From Hyphomicrobiales bacterium (GTDB lineage: Bacteria; Pseudomonadota; Alphaproteobacteria; Rhizobiales; Beijerinckiaceae): a DNA stretch of 38,485 nucleotides. Below are positions 9,932-18,382 of this stretch, one piece after another. The notes beneath the pieces were generated by a model that worked only from the letters and a program-made list of their open reading frames with translations, was not told the origin of the DNA and ran no database searches. The translations under genes were made by a program, and so were the position numbers. The first letter of the stretch is position 1; each line of letters opens with the position of its first letter. The stretch covers positions 1 to 38,485 of the forward strand of contig JAIXSR010000040.1 of NCBI GenBank assembly GCA_027484605.1, written 5' to 3'.

Positions 9932-10291
9932 ATGACCAAGATTCTCCTCGCCGAAGACGACAATGACATGCGCCGCTTTCTTGTGCGGGCACTCCAGAAT
10001 GCGGGCTATGACGTCGCCTCCTTCGATAATGGCCGATCGGCCTATCACCGCCTGCGGGAGGAGCCCTTCGAGCTGCTCCTGACCGACATCGTGATGCCGG
10101 AAATGGACGGGATCGAACTGGCGCGCCGGGCGACCGAGCTGGATCCGGATATCAAGGTGATGTTCATCACGGGCTTCGCGGCCGTGGCGCTCAATCCGGA
10201 ATCGAACGCGCCGAAGGATGCCCGCGTTCTCTCCAAGCCCTTCCATCTCAAGGACCTCGTCAACGAGGTGAAGCGGATGCTGGCGGCCTGA
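9932..10291 (+). CDS. cpdR: Response regulator CpdR (single receiver domain)
   Basis: 119 residues, a receiver domain only. In alphaproteobacteria unphosphorylated CpdR localises and primes the ClpXP protease, controlling destruction of cell-cycle regulators; phosphate arrives through the CckA-ChpT relay. Acidic pocket in LLAEDDND, phospho-acceptor Asp52 in LLTDIVMPEMDG, and the near-invariant block FITGFAAVALNP followed by the lysine in VLSKPFHLKDLV. The sequence is almost entirely CpdR-like from end to end. ATG 9932 gives the family length; a frame start 9 codons upstream is less likely. Transcribed divergently from the amidohydrolase gene and followed by tRNA-Val. Confidence 0.96.
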   Translation: MTKILLAEDDNDMRRFLVRALQNAGYDVASFDNGRSAYHRLREEPFELLLTDIVMPEMDGIELARRATELDPDIKVMFITGFAAVALNPESNAPKDARVLSKPFHLKDLVNEVKRMLAA

Positions 10292-10325
10292 GCCAAATTT
10301 CTCGTCCGGGGGCTGCCGAAAAAGC

Positions 10326-10354
10326 CTTGCCCTTTCCCCGCGCTCTGACTATAC
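10326..10354 (+). promoter_or_regulatory. Promoter for tRNA-Val (and possibly rpmJ)
   Basis: CTTGCC (10326-10331)-N17-CTATAC (10349-10354), very close to the alphaproteobacterial vegetative consensus, about 45 bases before the tRNA. Confidence 0.75.
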
Positions 10355-10398
10355 GGGCGCTTCCCAATTTCGACGCGGCGTCTTCAGGCTTCGCGTTC

Positions 10399-10473
<75 letters not shown>

Positions 10474-10506
10474 TTTTTAACCGGGTCACCGGATGGAGTT
10501 GAGACG

Positions 10507-10632
10507 ATGAAGGTCAGGAATTCGCTCAAGGCGCTGATGAAGCGGCACCGCGACAACCAGATGGTTCGCCGCCGCGGCCGCGTATACATCATCAACAAGA
10601 CGCAGAAGCGCTACAAGGCCCGCCAGGGCTGA
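10507..10632 (+). CDS. rpmJ: 50S ribosomal protein L36 (zinc-free form)
   Basis: 41 residues: begins [18 protein letters not shown] and ends [11 protein letters not shown]. This is the cysteine-less L36 variant, lacking the C-x2-C...H zinc ribbon, which is the usual form in alphaproteobacteria. It contributes to large-subunit assembly. GGAG lies 8 bases before ATG 10507. It follows tRNA-Val by 33 bases with no terminator between, so the two may share a transcript; a terminator follows at 10660. Confidence 0.96.
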   Translation: MKVRNSLKALMKRHRDNQMVRRRGRVYIINKTQKRYKARQG

Positions 10633-10659
10633 GCCTTTTCTGCAGCATCCGGCATGCCG

Positions 10660-10682
10660 AAGCGCCCTTGCGGGCGCTTTTC
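10660..10682 (+). terminator. Intrinsic terminator after rpmJ
   Basis: AAGCGCCC-TTGC-GGGCGCTT, an 8-bp stem followed by a short T-rich tail, 27 bases after the rpmJ stop. Confidence 0.8.
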
Positions 10683-10751
10683 GCGTTTTCGTGATGCCCG
10701 GTCGCCTGGCGGAAGGCTTGACGCCCCGCCCTGCCGGGCTACCTTCGGTTC

Positions 10752-11366
10752 ATGCGCTCCACCGTGACCCTCGCTGCGATTCTGGCCTGCCTGCTGATCC
10801 CGGCCCCGGCGCTCGCCCAGAACGCGCCCGCTGCGCCGGCAACGCCCGCGCCGGAAGCCCCGCTCCCCGATTCCGCGACGCGCGCGGCCCAGCGGCTCGA
10901 CAAGCTCTTCGAGAAGCTCAAGGAATCCGAAAGCTTCACGGCTGCACGGATCGTGGCTGCGGATATCGAGCGCGCACTCGAGCAATCGGGCAGCCCGACG
11001 ACGGACCTGCTCTACACCCGGGCCAAGGAAGCGATGACGGCGCGGGATTTCGATCTCGCCATCGACCTGCTCGACTATATCGTGACGATCAGGCCGCAAT
11101 GGGCGGAGCCCTTCCATCGCCGGGCGATGATCCATTTCCTGCGCAATGACCGCGACGCCGCCTATCGCGACATCCGCGAGGTTCTCGTGCGCGAGCCGCG
11201 CCATTACATCGCCCTGTCCGGCCTCGGCGGGATCCTGCGCGCCGGCGGCAATGCCAAGGGCGCCTACAAGGCCTTCACCCGTGCGCTGGAAATCCACCCC
11301 TATCTCGCCGACCTGAAGGAACAGCTCGAGCGGATGAAGGTGGAAGTCGAGGGCCAGCCGATCTGA
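10752..11366 (+). CDS. Exported tetratricopeptide-repeat protein
   Basis: 204 residues. Signal peptide about residues 1-22 (RSTVTLAAILACLLIPAPALA, then Q), then an Ala/Pro linker and a helical region with TPR-like pairs: LLYTRAKEAMTARDFDLAIDLL, the AEPFHRRAMIHFLRNDRDAAYRDI segment and the IALSGLGGILRAGGNAKGAYKAF segment. Such periplasmic TPR proteins are common in Rhizobiales and serve as protein-interaction scaffolds; no enzymatic motif is visible. ATG 10752 gives an intact signal peptide. It converges on pyk with only 6 bases between the two stops. Confidence 0.83.
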   Translation: MRSTVTLAAILACLLIPAPALAQNAPAAPATPAPEAPLPDSATRAAQRLDKLFEKLKESESFTAARIVAADIERALEQSGSPTTDLLYTRAKEAMTARDFDLAIDLLDYIVTIRPQWAEPFHRRAMIHFLRNDRDAAYRDIREVLVREPRHYIALSGLGGILRAGGNAKGAYKAFTRALEIHPYLADLKEQLERMKVEVEGQPI

Positions 11367-11372
11367 CGGCGC

Positions 11373-12803
11373 TCAGCTCGTGCCGCCGGCGCCCACGAAA
11401 GCGATCCGCAGCATGTTGGTCGCGCCCGGTGTCCCGAACGGCACGCCGGCCACCAGGATGACCCTCTGGCCGGGATTGGCGAATTCCTGTTCGCGGGCCA
11501 CACGCGCCCCGAGGCGCGCCATGTCGTCGACATCCGCCGGATCCTCGCCCACCACGGCATGCACGCCCCAGACAAGGGCCAGCCGGCGCGCGGTCTGCAT
11601 GCTCGTCGTCAGCGTGAGAATCGGCGGATAGGGCCTTTCCCTCGCGATCCGGAGGGCGGTCGCGCCGCTGGCCGTCCAGGCGACGATGCATTTGAGGTCA
11701 AGCGTCTCGGCAACGGAGCGTGCCGCGGCAGCAATCGCATCCGCGCCGGTGGGCTCGGGCGGCGAGCGCTGCCCGGCCAGCAGGACCGTATAGTTCGGGT
11801 CCTTCTCGACCGCCTCGGCAATGCGGTTCATCGTCTCGACGGCGACGACCGGAAACTGCCCGGCGGCGCTCTCGGCCGAGAGCATCACCGCATCCGCCCC
11901 CTCGAACACGGCGGTGGCCACGTCCGAAACCTCGGCGCGGGTCGGCATCGGGCTGACAATCATCGATTCGAGCATCTGCGTCGCGATCACCACCGGCTTG
12001 CCGAGCTTCCGGGCGAGGCGGGTGATCCGCTTCTGCAATCCGGGCACGACCTCGAGCGGCATTTCCACGCCGAGATCGCCGCGCGCCACCATCAGCGCGT
12101 CGGACAATTCCATGATCTCGTCCAGCCGCTCGATCGCCTGGGGCTTCTCGAGCTTGGACATGACGAGCGCCCGGCCGCGCGCGATCTTGCGCACTTCCGC
12201 CACGTCATCGGGCCGCTGCACGAAGGACAGGGCGATCCAGTCCACCCCGGCCTCCAGCGCGGCGGTCAGGTCGGAGCGGTCCTTCTCGGTCAGGGCCGAA
12301 CTCGGCAGGAGCGTGTCCGGCAGGCTGACGCCCTTCTTGTTCGAGATCGCCCCGCCGACCTCGACCACGATTTCCGCCCGCTTGGCCGTGGCAGCCGTGA
12401 CGCGGAACATCAGCTTCCCGTCATCGATCAGGACGCGATGCCCGGGGCGCAACGCCTGCAGGATTTCCGGATGCGGCAGATGGACCCGGCCGGCATCGCC
12501 GGGCGCGGGATCGGAATCGAGCACGAATTTCTGGCCGTTCTCCAGCATGACCGGCGGTGCGGCGAAGGTCCCGACCCGAAGTTTCGGCCCCTGCAGATCG
12601 GCGAGGATGCCGATCGGGCGCCCCGTTTCCTGCTCGATCCGGCGGATCTGCGCCACGCGCTGGTTGAGCACCTCATGGCTGGAATGGCTCATATTGATGC
12701 GGAAGACATCGGCACCGGCCTCGAACAGGCGCTTGACGGTCGCGTCATCCTGCGAGGCGGGCCCGAGCGTCGCGATGAGTTTTGTCCGCCGATTGCGCCG
12801 CAT
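11373..12803 (-). CDS. pyk: Pyruvate kinase
   Basis: 476 residues. Transfers phosphate from phosphoenolpyruvate to ADP, last step of glycolysis, cytoplasmic. Substrate and metal residues visible: Arg35 and Asn37 in FRINMSH, the B-domain between about residues 73 and 155, catalytic Lys217 in MSKLEKPQAI, and Mg-binding GDLGVE (242-247), then the IATQMLESM and PTRAEVSDVATA motifs. The C-terminal regulatory domain is present. GGGGGG lies just before ATG 12803. It closes a same-strand group with the glycerate 2-kinase and the DUF1036 gene, 40 bases after the latter; the gap is AT-rich and contains a 10-bp palindrome. The grouping suggests conversion of glycerate to pyruvate. Confidence 0.97.
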   Translation of the reverse strand: MRRNRRTKLIATLGPASQDDATVKRLFEAGADVFRINMSHSSHEVLNQRVAQIRRIEQETGRPIGILADLQGPKLRVGTFAAPPVMLENGQKFVLDSDPAPGDAGRVHLPHPEILQALRPGHRVLIDDGKLMFRVTAATAKRAEIVVEVGGAISNKKGVSLPDTLLPSSALTEKDRSDLTAALEAGVDWIALSFVQRPDDVAEVRKIARGRALVMSKLEKPQAIERLDEIMELSDALMVARGDLGVEMPLEVVPGLQKRITRLARKLGKPVVIATQMLESMIVSPMPTRAEVSDVATAVFEGADAVMLSAESAAGQFPVVAVETMNRIAEAVEKDPNYTVLLAGQRSPPEPTGADAIAAAARSVAETLDLKCIVAWTASGATALRIARERPYPPILTLTTSMQTARRLALVWGVHAVVGEDPADVDDMARLGARVAREQEFANPGQRVILVAGVPFGTPGATNMLRIAFVGAGGTS

Positions 12804-12843
12804 GCCGAGCCCCCCGAATCCCCGAAATCATATGATCAATATA

Positions 12844-13302
12844 CTACCGGTTTGAGACAAGGCCGCCATCGCCAAGTTCCACCGTCCAGTCCGCCTGTTG
12901 CCCGGTATCCACCTCGATGAAGCCGGCGCGGTCATAGCCGCGGGCATAACAGTCGAGCGGACCGCGGATCGAGAATTCGACATCGCGCACACAAAGGATG
13001 TTCGAGCCGCTCCAGTCGCCACCGCGATCGTAATCCACCGCATGGATGTAGAAATAGCGCGAAGTGAGCCGCCCGCGGACGATGGTCTCGCAGCGATTCG
13101 GCTTGAGGTTGAACCAGCCTTCCGTCACCCAGACCGGGCCGTCGAGATAGCCGATTGCCACCCCGACCCGGCCCGATGTCGCATTGCAGACGCGGAGATC
13201 CGCCCGGGCCTCGATGGTTCCGGCCAGCCCGGCAAGCAGGGCCATCCCGGCGAGGCCCAGCCAACGCCCGGGCCGGCCGGCGGAAAGGCAGGCGACGCGC
13301 AT
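12844..13302 (-). CDS. DUF1036 family exported protein
   Basis: 152 residues. Signal peptide to about residue 34 (ARA-D cleavage). The mature part begins LRVCNATSGRVGVAIGY and continues GPVWVTEGWFNLKPNRCETI, YIHAVDY and CYARGYDRAGF; these are the hallmarks of DUF1036, a small beta-rich periplasmic family with conserved cysteines and no known function. ATG 13302 lies 4 bases after the stop of the glycerate kinase gene, arguing for translational coupling. Its place between that gene and pyk is, to my knowledge, common in Rhizobiales, but the product has no obvious metabolic role. Confidence 0.88.
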   Translation of the reverse strand: MRVACLSAGRPGRWLGLAGMALLAGLAGTIEARADLRVCNATSGRVGVAIGYLDGPVWVTEGWFNLKPNRCETIVRGRLTSRYFYIHAVDYDRGGDWSGSNILCVRDVEFSIRGPLDCYARGYDRAGFIEVDTGQQADWTVELGDGGLVSNR

Positions 13303-13306
13303 CGGT

Positions 13307-14611
13307 CTAGGCCCCCAGCAGGATGACGCGGAGATCATTGGCATTGGTCAGGGTCGGACCGGTCTGCAGCAGATCGTCCAGCGCGGCGAAGAAGGGCGTG
13401 GAATCGTTCCGTTCAAGTGCGGCAAGCGGCTCGAGCCCGGCCGTCTCGGCCCGGCCGAGCGTGGTCGGATCGACCAGCGCCCCGGCCGGATCGCTCGCCT
13501 TGCCGGCTCCGCCATCCGTGCCATCGGTATCGGCCGACAGCGCCACGATATCCGCCGCACCACCCAGGGCCATGGCCAGAGCGAGAGCATATTCCTGGTT
13601 GGGCCCGCCCGTTCCCTCGCCGCGGATCGTCACGGTCAGTTCCCCGCCGGAGAGCAGGGCGATCCGTTCGCCGCTTTGCGCCTCGCGAAGCGCGACCGCC
13701 GCATGCTGGACGGCAACATCGCGGGCCTCGCCCTGGAGGTCATTGCCGAGATTGATGACGCGATAGCCCAAAGCCTCCGCTTCGGCGCAAGCCGCGGCAA
13801 AGGCATCGAGCGGCCGTGCTGCGATCACCGCGCGCGAGCCGTCAAAGGCCGGATCACCGGGCTTCAGCGTTTCGTTCGCGGGATCCTCGAGGGCCGCCCG
13901 GACGGAATCCGGCACGGCGATGCCGAAACGTTCGATCACCCCCCGGGCATCGGCCAGCGTGGACAGATCCGGCAGGGTGGGGCCCGAGCCGATCGTCGCG
14001 AGATCATCGCCCGGCACATCCGACAGGGCGATCGTCTCCAGACGCGCCGGCGCGATTCGCGCCGCGAGGCGCCCGCCCTTGATGCCGCTGATATGCTTCC
14101 GCACCGTGTTCATGGCATCGATCGGCGCGCCGGAACGCAGCAGCGCCTTGTTGAAGGCCTTCTTCTCCTCGAGCGTGATTGCGCCGACCGGCAGGACGAG
14201 ATTGGCCGATGCGCCGCCCGAGGCGAGAAACACGACGAGATCCCCTGCGCCCGCCTCGTCCGCCAGCCTCAGCATGGCATGGGCGGCCATCTCGCTTTGC
14301 GAATCAGGAACGGGATGCCCGGCCTCGATGACCGTCACGACCCGCGTCGGCACGCCATAGCCATGCCGCGTGGCGACAAGGCCGCGCAGGCGTTCGCGCG
14401 GAAAGCCGAGCGTGTCGAGATAATGGGCTTCGGCGGCGGCGGCCATCGAGGCCCCGGCCTTGCCCGCGCCCATCAGGAACAGGCGCCCGGTTTCCGGCGG
14501 GGCCGGCAGATGGGCCGGCAGGAAACGGGCGGGTGAAACAGCCTGGACGGCCGCCTCGAAAATCGAAAGACAATGGCGGCGACGTGTGCGGGTTTTCATG
14601 CCTTCAAACAT
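13307..14611 (-). CDS. Glycerate 2-kinase, MOFRL family (GckA/TtuD-like)
   Basis: 434 residues. Phosphorylates D-glycerate to 2-phosphoglycerate in glyoxylate/serine or tartrate metabolism; older annotations call this family hydroxypyruvate reductase. N-terminal DUF4147 domain with LMGAGKAGASMA, FLASGGASANL and the lysine-bearing VRKHISGIKGG; C-terminal MOFRL domain with LLSGGELTVTI, GTGGPNQEYALALA and SADTDGTDGGAGKASDPAG. ATG 14611 (AAGG box upstream) is chosen; ATG 14599 is an equally tenable start four codons later. Together with pyk downstream it would carry glycerate to pyruvate via enolase. Confidence 0.9.
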   Translation of the reverse strand: MFEGMKTRTRRRHCLSIFEAAVQAVSPARFLPAHLPAPPETGRLFLMGAGKAGASMAAAAEAHYLDTLGFPRERLRGLVATRHGYGVPTRVVTVIEAGHPVPDSQSEMAAHAMLRLADEAGAGDLVVFLASGGASANLVLPVGAITLEEKKAFNKALLRSGAPIDAMNTVRKHISGIKGGRLAARIAPARLETIALSDVPGDDLATIGSGPTLPDLSTLADARGVIERFGIAVPDSVRAALEDPANETLKPGDPAFDGSRAVIAARPLDAFAAACAEAEALGYRVINLGNDLQGEARDVAVQHAAVALREAQSGERIALLSGGELTVTIRGEGTGGPNQEYALALAMALGGAADIVALSADTDGTDGGAGKASDPAGALVDPTTLGRAETAGLEPLAALERNDSTPFFAALDDLLQTGPTLTNANDLRVILLGA

Positions 14612-14732
14612 GCAGCGGACCTTAGCCAATCCCTCGGGCAAGGCCAATGCCTGAAATCCGCAGGATTGTCCGCGCGAGGCTTGCCAGCGCGCCGCGATTG
14701 CGGCAGGGCAGGACAACCAGAAAGGACTTGCC

Positions 14733-15554
14733 GTGCCCCGGATCGCCCCCAGCTTCTGCGAGGATTCCCACGAGATCGTCGAGGGTTCGACAGAAACCGG
14801 GCTCGTCTTCCTCTGTGATCATGCCACGGCCCGGATCCCGCCGGACTATGCCCAGCTTGGCCTCGACCCGCGCCAGCTGGCCCGGCACATCGCCTACGAT
14901 ATCGGCGCCGAAACGGTCACGCGCAGCCTTGCCCGCCAATTCGACGCGCCGGCCGTACTGAGCCGGTTCTCCCGCCTGCTGATCGATCCGAATCGCGGCG
15001 AGGACGATCCGACGCTCGTCATGCGGATTGCCGATGGCGCCATCATCCCGGGCAATGCGACGATCGGGCCGGAGGAGGTAACCCGCCGGATCGACCGGTT
15101 CTACCGCCCCTATGATACGGCGATCCATGCGACGCTTTCGGCGGTTGCGGCAGCCGGCCGGCCGCCGGTTGTCGTCGCCATGCATTCGTTCACTCCCGAG
15201 ATGAAGGGCGTGAAACGGCCCTGGCATGTCACCGTGATCTGGGATTTCGACCCCCGGCTCAACCGCCGCCTGCTCGATTCGCTGGCCGCCGAAACCGATC
15301 TGGTCGTCGGCGAGAACGAGCCCTATCACGGTGGGTATGCCGGCGATACGATCGACCGGCATTGCCTTGTCGCTGGCTACGCCCATGTGCTCGTCGAGAT
15401 CCGCCAGGACCTGATCTCGGCACCGGAAGCAGCGGAAGCCTGGGGAGAAAGGCTCGCCCGCCACTTGCGCCCGCTGGTTTCGCACCCAGATTTACACGAG
15501 TTGCGCCAGTACGGCGCGCATCCGCAGCCCCGCGCAAGAGGATCGCGCTCATGA
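14733..15554 (+). CDS. N-formylglutamate amidohydrolase family protein (copy 2)
   Basis: 273 residues from a GTG start at 14733 with AAAGGA seven bases upstream. Zinc-dependent amidohydrolase of the same family as the protein at 8862, but a shorter and clearly different branch. Metal-site blocks: VFLCDHATARIP, VVVAMHSFTPEMKG and LVVGENEPYHGGYAGDT; the SHPDLHELRQYG tail is typical of this branch. Substrate unproven; amidases on N-acyl amino acids are possible. The stop overlaps the next start (ATGA at 15551), so the DUF1244 gene is translationally coupled. Confidence 0.88.
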   Translation: MPRIAPSFCEDSHEIVEGSTETGLVFLCDHATARIPPDYAQLGLDPRQLARHIAYDIGAETVTRSLARQFDAPAVLSRFSRLLIDPNRGEDDPTLVMRIADGAIIPGNATIGPEEVTRRIDRFYRPYDTAIHATLSAVAAAGRPPVVVAMHSFTPEMKGVKRPWHVTVIWDFDPRLNRRLLDSLAAETDLVVGENEPYHGGYAGDTIDRHCLVAGYAHVLVEIRQDLISAPEAAEAWGERLARHLRPLVSHPDLHELRQYGAHPQPRARGSRS

Positions 15555-15886
15555 CCGAGACATCCAGGACCCTCCCCCCGGAAACGCCCCTGTCCCCGGA
15601 AACCATCCGCGATCTCGAGGCCGCCGCCTTCCGCCGGCTGCTGGGCCATCTCCGGGACCGGCCGGAGGTCCAGAATATCGACATGATGAATCTCGCCGGC
15701 TTCTGCCGCAATTGCCTGTCGAACTGGATGGAGGATGCCGCGCGGGAGCAGGGTGTCCCGCTCGACCGCAACGGCGCGCGCGAGCATGTCTACGGCATGC
15801 CCTACGAGGAATGGAAGGCCAGGCACCAGAAGGAAGCCTCCGCGGCCCAGCAGGCGGCCTTTGCCAGCCGCGATCCCGGCCATTGA
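15551..15886 (+). CDS. DUF1244 family protein
   Basis: 111 residues. Small cytoplasmic protein with the family signature FRRLLGHLRDRPEVQNIDMM followed by LAGFCRNCLSNW; the paired cysteines suggest metal binding or redox activity, though no function is established. The C-terminal YGMPYEEWKARHQKEAS helix is also conserved. Start at 15551 overlaps the preceding stop by the ATGA arrangement. A stop-free stretch of another frame crosses its 5' end but is not a gene. Confidence 0.92.
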   Translation: MTETSRTLPPETPLSPETIRDLEAAAFRRLLGHLRDRPEVQNIDMMNLAGFCRNCLSNWMEDAAREQGVPLDRNGAREHVYGMPYEEWKARHQKEASAAQQAAFASRDPGH

Positions 15887-16016
15887 GCCGGGCCAGGCCC
15901 GGATGCCTGCCATCGCCAGGCGTGAAATTCCGGGTTGACCGAACCCCTTCCCCGGGGCCAAGGAATGGCCGCAGGAAAGGCTGGTCGTGCCTTTCATCCC
16001 AGTTTCGGAGCCCTCC

Positions 16017-16262
16017 ATGGAAGACGTGAATCCCGCCACCGCCGGCCAGCTCAAGGCCTTCATCGAGCGGATCGAACGCCTCGAGGAAGAGAAGCGCCAG
16101 ATCGCCGACGATGTGAAGGATGTCTATGCCGAGGCCAAGGCGAATGGCTTCGATGCCAAGATCCTGCGCAAGATCATCTCGCTGCGTCGCCAGGATGCCG
16201 ATGAGCGCCGCGAGCAGGAAGAACTGCTCGAGACCTATCTCCGCGCCCTCGGCATGGAATGA
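16017..16262 (+). CDS. gapR: GapR nucleoid-associated protein (DUF2312)
   Basis: 81 residues. GapR binds overtwisted, AT-rich DNA ahead of forks and RNA polymerase and helps replication and cell division in Caulobacter. The fold is a coiled-coil dimer; here [18 protein letters not shown] is the coiled coil, followed by the signature [20 protein letters not shown] and [19 protein letters not shown] 16017 has GGAG six bases upstream and starts where the family usually does; a GTG ten codons earlier is less likely. It converges on the M15-type gene with a 17-base gap. Confidence 0.95.
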   Translation: MEDVNPATAGQLKAFIERIERLEEEKRQIADDVKDVYAEAKANGFDAKILRKIISLRRQDADERREQEELLETYLRALGME

Positions 16263-16279
16263 GCCCTGCCGGACAGCGC

Positions 16280-18307
16280 CTATTCGCCCGCCCGGGTGAA
16301 GCTGGCGCCCAGCGGCCGGATGAAGCTGCCCGAAAAGCCTGAAGCCGGTGCGGCAACCGTTCCCACGGCCGCAAGCGGCGAGGCGGTAACCGCACTCCGC
16401 AATTCGCGCCCGACCGGCGGCTCGGCGACCTGGACCACCTGGCTCGGGCGGGTCTCGACTGCCGGCTGCGCCGCCACCATGGCCATCGGATTGGTGGGAC
16501 GCGGCACGAAAGCGGTTCGGCTTTCTCGCGGACGAACCGGCTGAGACGGGGTCTGCGTGGGTGCGGGCAACGGCGGCGTGGCTGCCGGGGCGGCAGCCGG
16601 CAATGGCGGGGCCACAGCCGTGACGGCCGGCGCAGGAACCGGCCGGCTCGGCGGGATCGGAGCCGGGACGGCGGCATAGGCCTGGGCCAGCGGCGCTGCC
16701 GGGCGCTCGGGCTCCGAAGGGCGGCTGACGATCGAGGGCAGCCCTGCATCCGGCTGGCTGGCCGAAGCGGCGGACATTGCCGGCCGCAAGGGCGGCATGG
16801 GCGCCGTCACGGCAACCGGCGCCGGCACGGCGGCCACGATCACGGGCGCTTCGACCGCCGCCGGGACGGCAGGGCGGAGCGGCGGCATCGGCACATTCGC
16901 AACGGCCACCGGAGCTGCCGCGACAACAGGCGGCGGAACGGGCTCGGCCGGGGCAGCAGGCCGGAGCGGCGGCAAGGGCATGTTGGCCGCGGCAGCCAGC
17001 GCCACCGGCTCGGCCGGCGCAGGCGAAGGCCCGGCCGCGGTGACCGGCACCGGCGAGGTCAGCCCGAGGCCGGAGGGCCGGATCGGCGGGAGCGGCTCGG
17101 TCGCCGCGACGAGACTGGCGAATTGCGATCCCTTCGGACGGATCGGCGGTATCGGCAGGGAAGCGACCTGCAGCGGCGCGCGCTGCGGATCGGCTGCGGG
17201 CGGCGCGGCGGGAGCCGCCGCAGCGGGGGCCGGCGCAGCGGGGGCCGGCGCAGCCGCGATTTCGGGGGCCGGCGTCGGTGTCACGACAACCGGCGCGCGC
17301 TGCACCCGGGCGGGCGGAGCCGCATTCAGCGCCGCGACACCCCAGGCGCCCGGCCCGTCGCCTGTCGGCAAGGCCGCGACCTGCTCGGTCGGCGCATTCC
17401 CGCGCGACCGGGCTGCCACTCGGGCATTGCGGCCGCCACGGCCGACATCCCGGGCGATATCCTCATCCTCGTCGCCACCGAACAGCAAAGCCCACAGGCT
17501 CTTGCCGCGGGTGGTGGTGACGGTCTGGTAATCGAGCGCCGAACCGCCACGTGCCTGCACCTCGGCGAGGGCCAGCTCGTAATTCGCCAGCGGAATTCCG
17601 TCCTTCGGCAGATGCACCGTCTTCCCGTCCGGGAACAGGCGTTCCAGTTGCTCGCGCGGCATGCGGGGCCATGACCGGACCGAGCCGACATCGAGATGCA
17701 CGAAGGGCGAGCCGGCGCTCGGATAATAGCCGACGCCGCCGCGCTGCAGCCGCATGCCGATCTCCCGCACCCGTGCCATGGACACGCCGGGAATGTGGAT
17801 ATCCATCGCGTTGCCGCGCATGTGCTGGCTTTCCTTGGCCACCGCACGGGAGCGCCGGCGCAGCATCGCATTGGTGCCGGGCGAGCGATAGGCCGACATC
17901 ACCTTGATCGGCTCGCTGGCCCCGACCTCGCGATAGACAAACCAGATCACGTCGAAGAGCTGCGGCGCCATGCTGGTCGGCTCGTCGGCGCGCCAGTCCC
18001 GCAGGAACCAGTTCAGCTTCTCCAGCGCCCCGGAATCAAACGAGCCATCGCGCTTGTAGGTGATGGTGATCAGCTCGTTGGTATGCGCGTGATGCATCGT
18101 GAGCGCACGCGTCTCGCCATTCGCATTCGCATCCTGGGTGGCGGTGGGAAACGACAGGCAGAGCAGGGCGGCGCCGAGCACGGCACCAACCATTCGCAAC
18201 GCGTACAGGGGCCCTGCCCCGGACCGGGCCCGGAAGGCAGCAGGTGCGAAACTCAACGGGCTCCCCCCTGACTGAGATGCCGATCCTTCGCTTTGCCGGA
18301 CAACCAT
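16280..18307 (-). CDS. DUF882/M15-type murein endopeptidase with long Pro/Arg-repeat tail
   Basis: 675 residues. Residues 70-275 form the YcbK/MepK-like (DUF882, Peptidase_M15_2) domain that cleaves peptidoglycan cross-links in the periplasm. Zinc ligands are His162 and Asp169 in HMRGNAMD and His204 in FVHLDVG. Residues 33-57 look like a signal sequence. Residues 330-675 are a Pro/Ala/Val-rich, probably disordered tail containing six copies of x-P-[LIM]-P-P-[ILS]-R-P (384-391, 404-411, 443-450, 472-479, 502-509, 549-556). E. coli YcbK has no such tail. The start at 18307 lacks a good ribosome-binding site; ATG 18193 is an alternative that would shorten the signal peptide. It follows the L,D-transpeptidase gene by 75 bases, so co-expression is likely. 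Confidence 0.88.
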   Translation of the reverse strand: MVVRQSEGSASQSGGSPLSFAPAAFRARSGAGPLYALRMVGAVLGAALLCLSFPTATQDANANGETRALTMHHAHTNELITITYKRDGSFDSGALEKLNWFLRDWRADEPTSMAPQLFDVIWFVYREVGASEPIKVMSAYRSPGTNAMLRRRSRAVAKESQHMRGNAMDIHIPGVSMARVREIGMRLQRGGVGYYPSAGSPFVHLDVGSVRSWPRMPREQLERLFPDGKTVHLPKDGIPLANYELALAEVQARGGSALDYQTVTTTRGKSLWALLFGGDEDEDIARDVGRGGRNARVAARSRGNAPTEQVAALPTGDGPGAWGVAALNAAPPARVQRAPVVVTPTPAPEIAAAPAPAAPAPAAAAPAAPPAADPQRAPLQVASLPIPPIRPKGSQFASLVAATEPLPPIRPSGLGLTSPVPVTAAGPSPAPAEPVALAAAANMPLPPLRPAAPAEPVPPPVVAAAPVAVANVPMPPLRPAVPAAVEAPVIVAAVPAPVAVTAPMPPLRPAMSAASASQPDAGLPSIVSRPSEPERPAAPLAQAYAAVPAPIPPSRPVPAPAVTAVAPPLPAAAPAATPPLPAPTQTPSQPVRPRESRTAFVPRPTNPMAMVAAQPAVETRPSQVVQVAEPPVGRELRSAVTASPLAAVGTVAAPASGFSGSFIRPLGASFTRAGE
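17219..17248. repeat. 15-bp tandem duplication in the Pro/Ala tail
   Basis: Two perfect copies of CGCAGCGGGGGCCGG (17219-17233 and 17234-17248), with a third started. In the coding frame this gives a repeated Ala/Pro pentad, consistent with slippage-driven length change of a disordered tail. Confidence 0.85.
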
Positions 18308-18382
18308 GGCGAAAAAATGCTCACAGCTTCAGCACTGCCCGGTGATACAGGCAGGCCGAAGGGATGACAAGATTGAGGGAAA

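Noticed and set aside
16797-17531. Plus-strand Gly/Ala/Thr-rich frame resembling a PE_PGRS or autotransporter passenger
   Set aside because: It is the complement of the Pro/Ala/Arg tail of the murein endopeptidase; low-complexity coding on one strand produces low-complexity sequence on the other.
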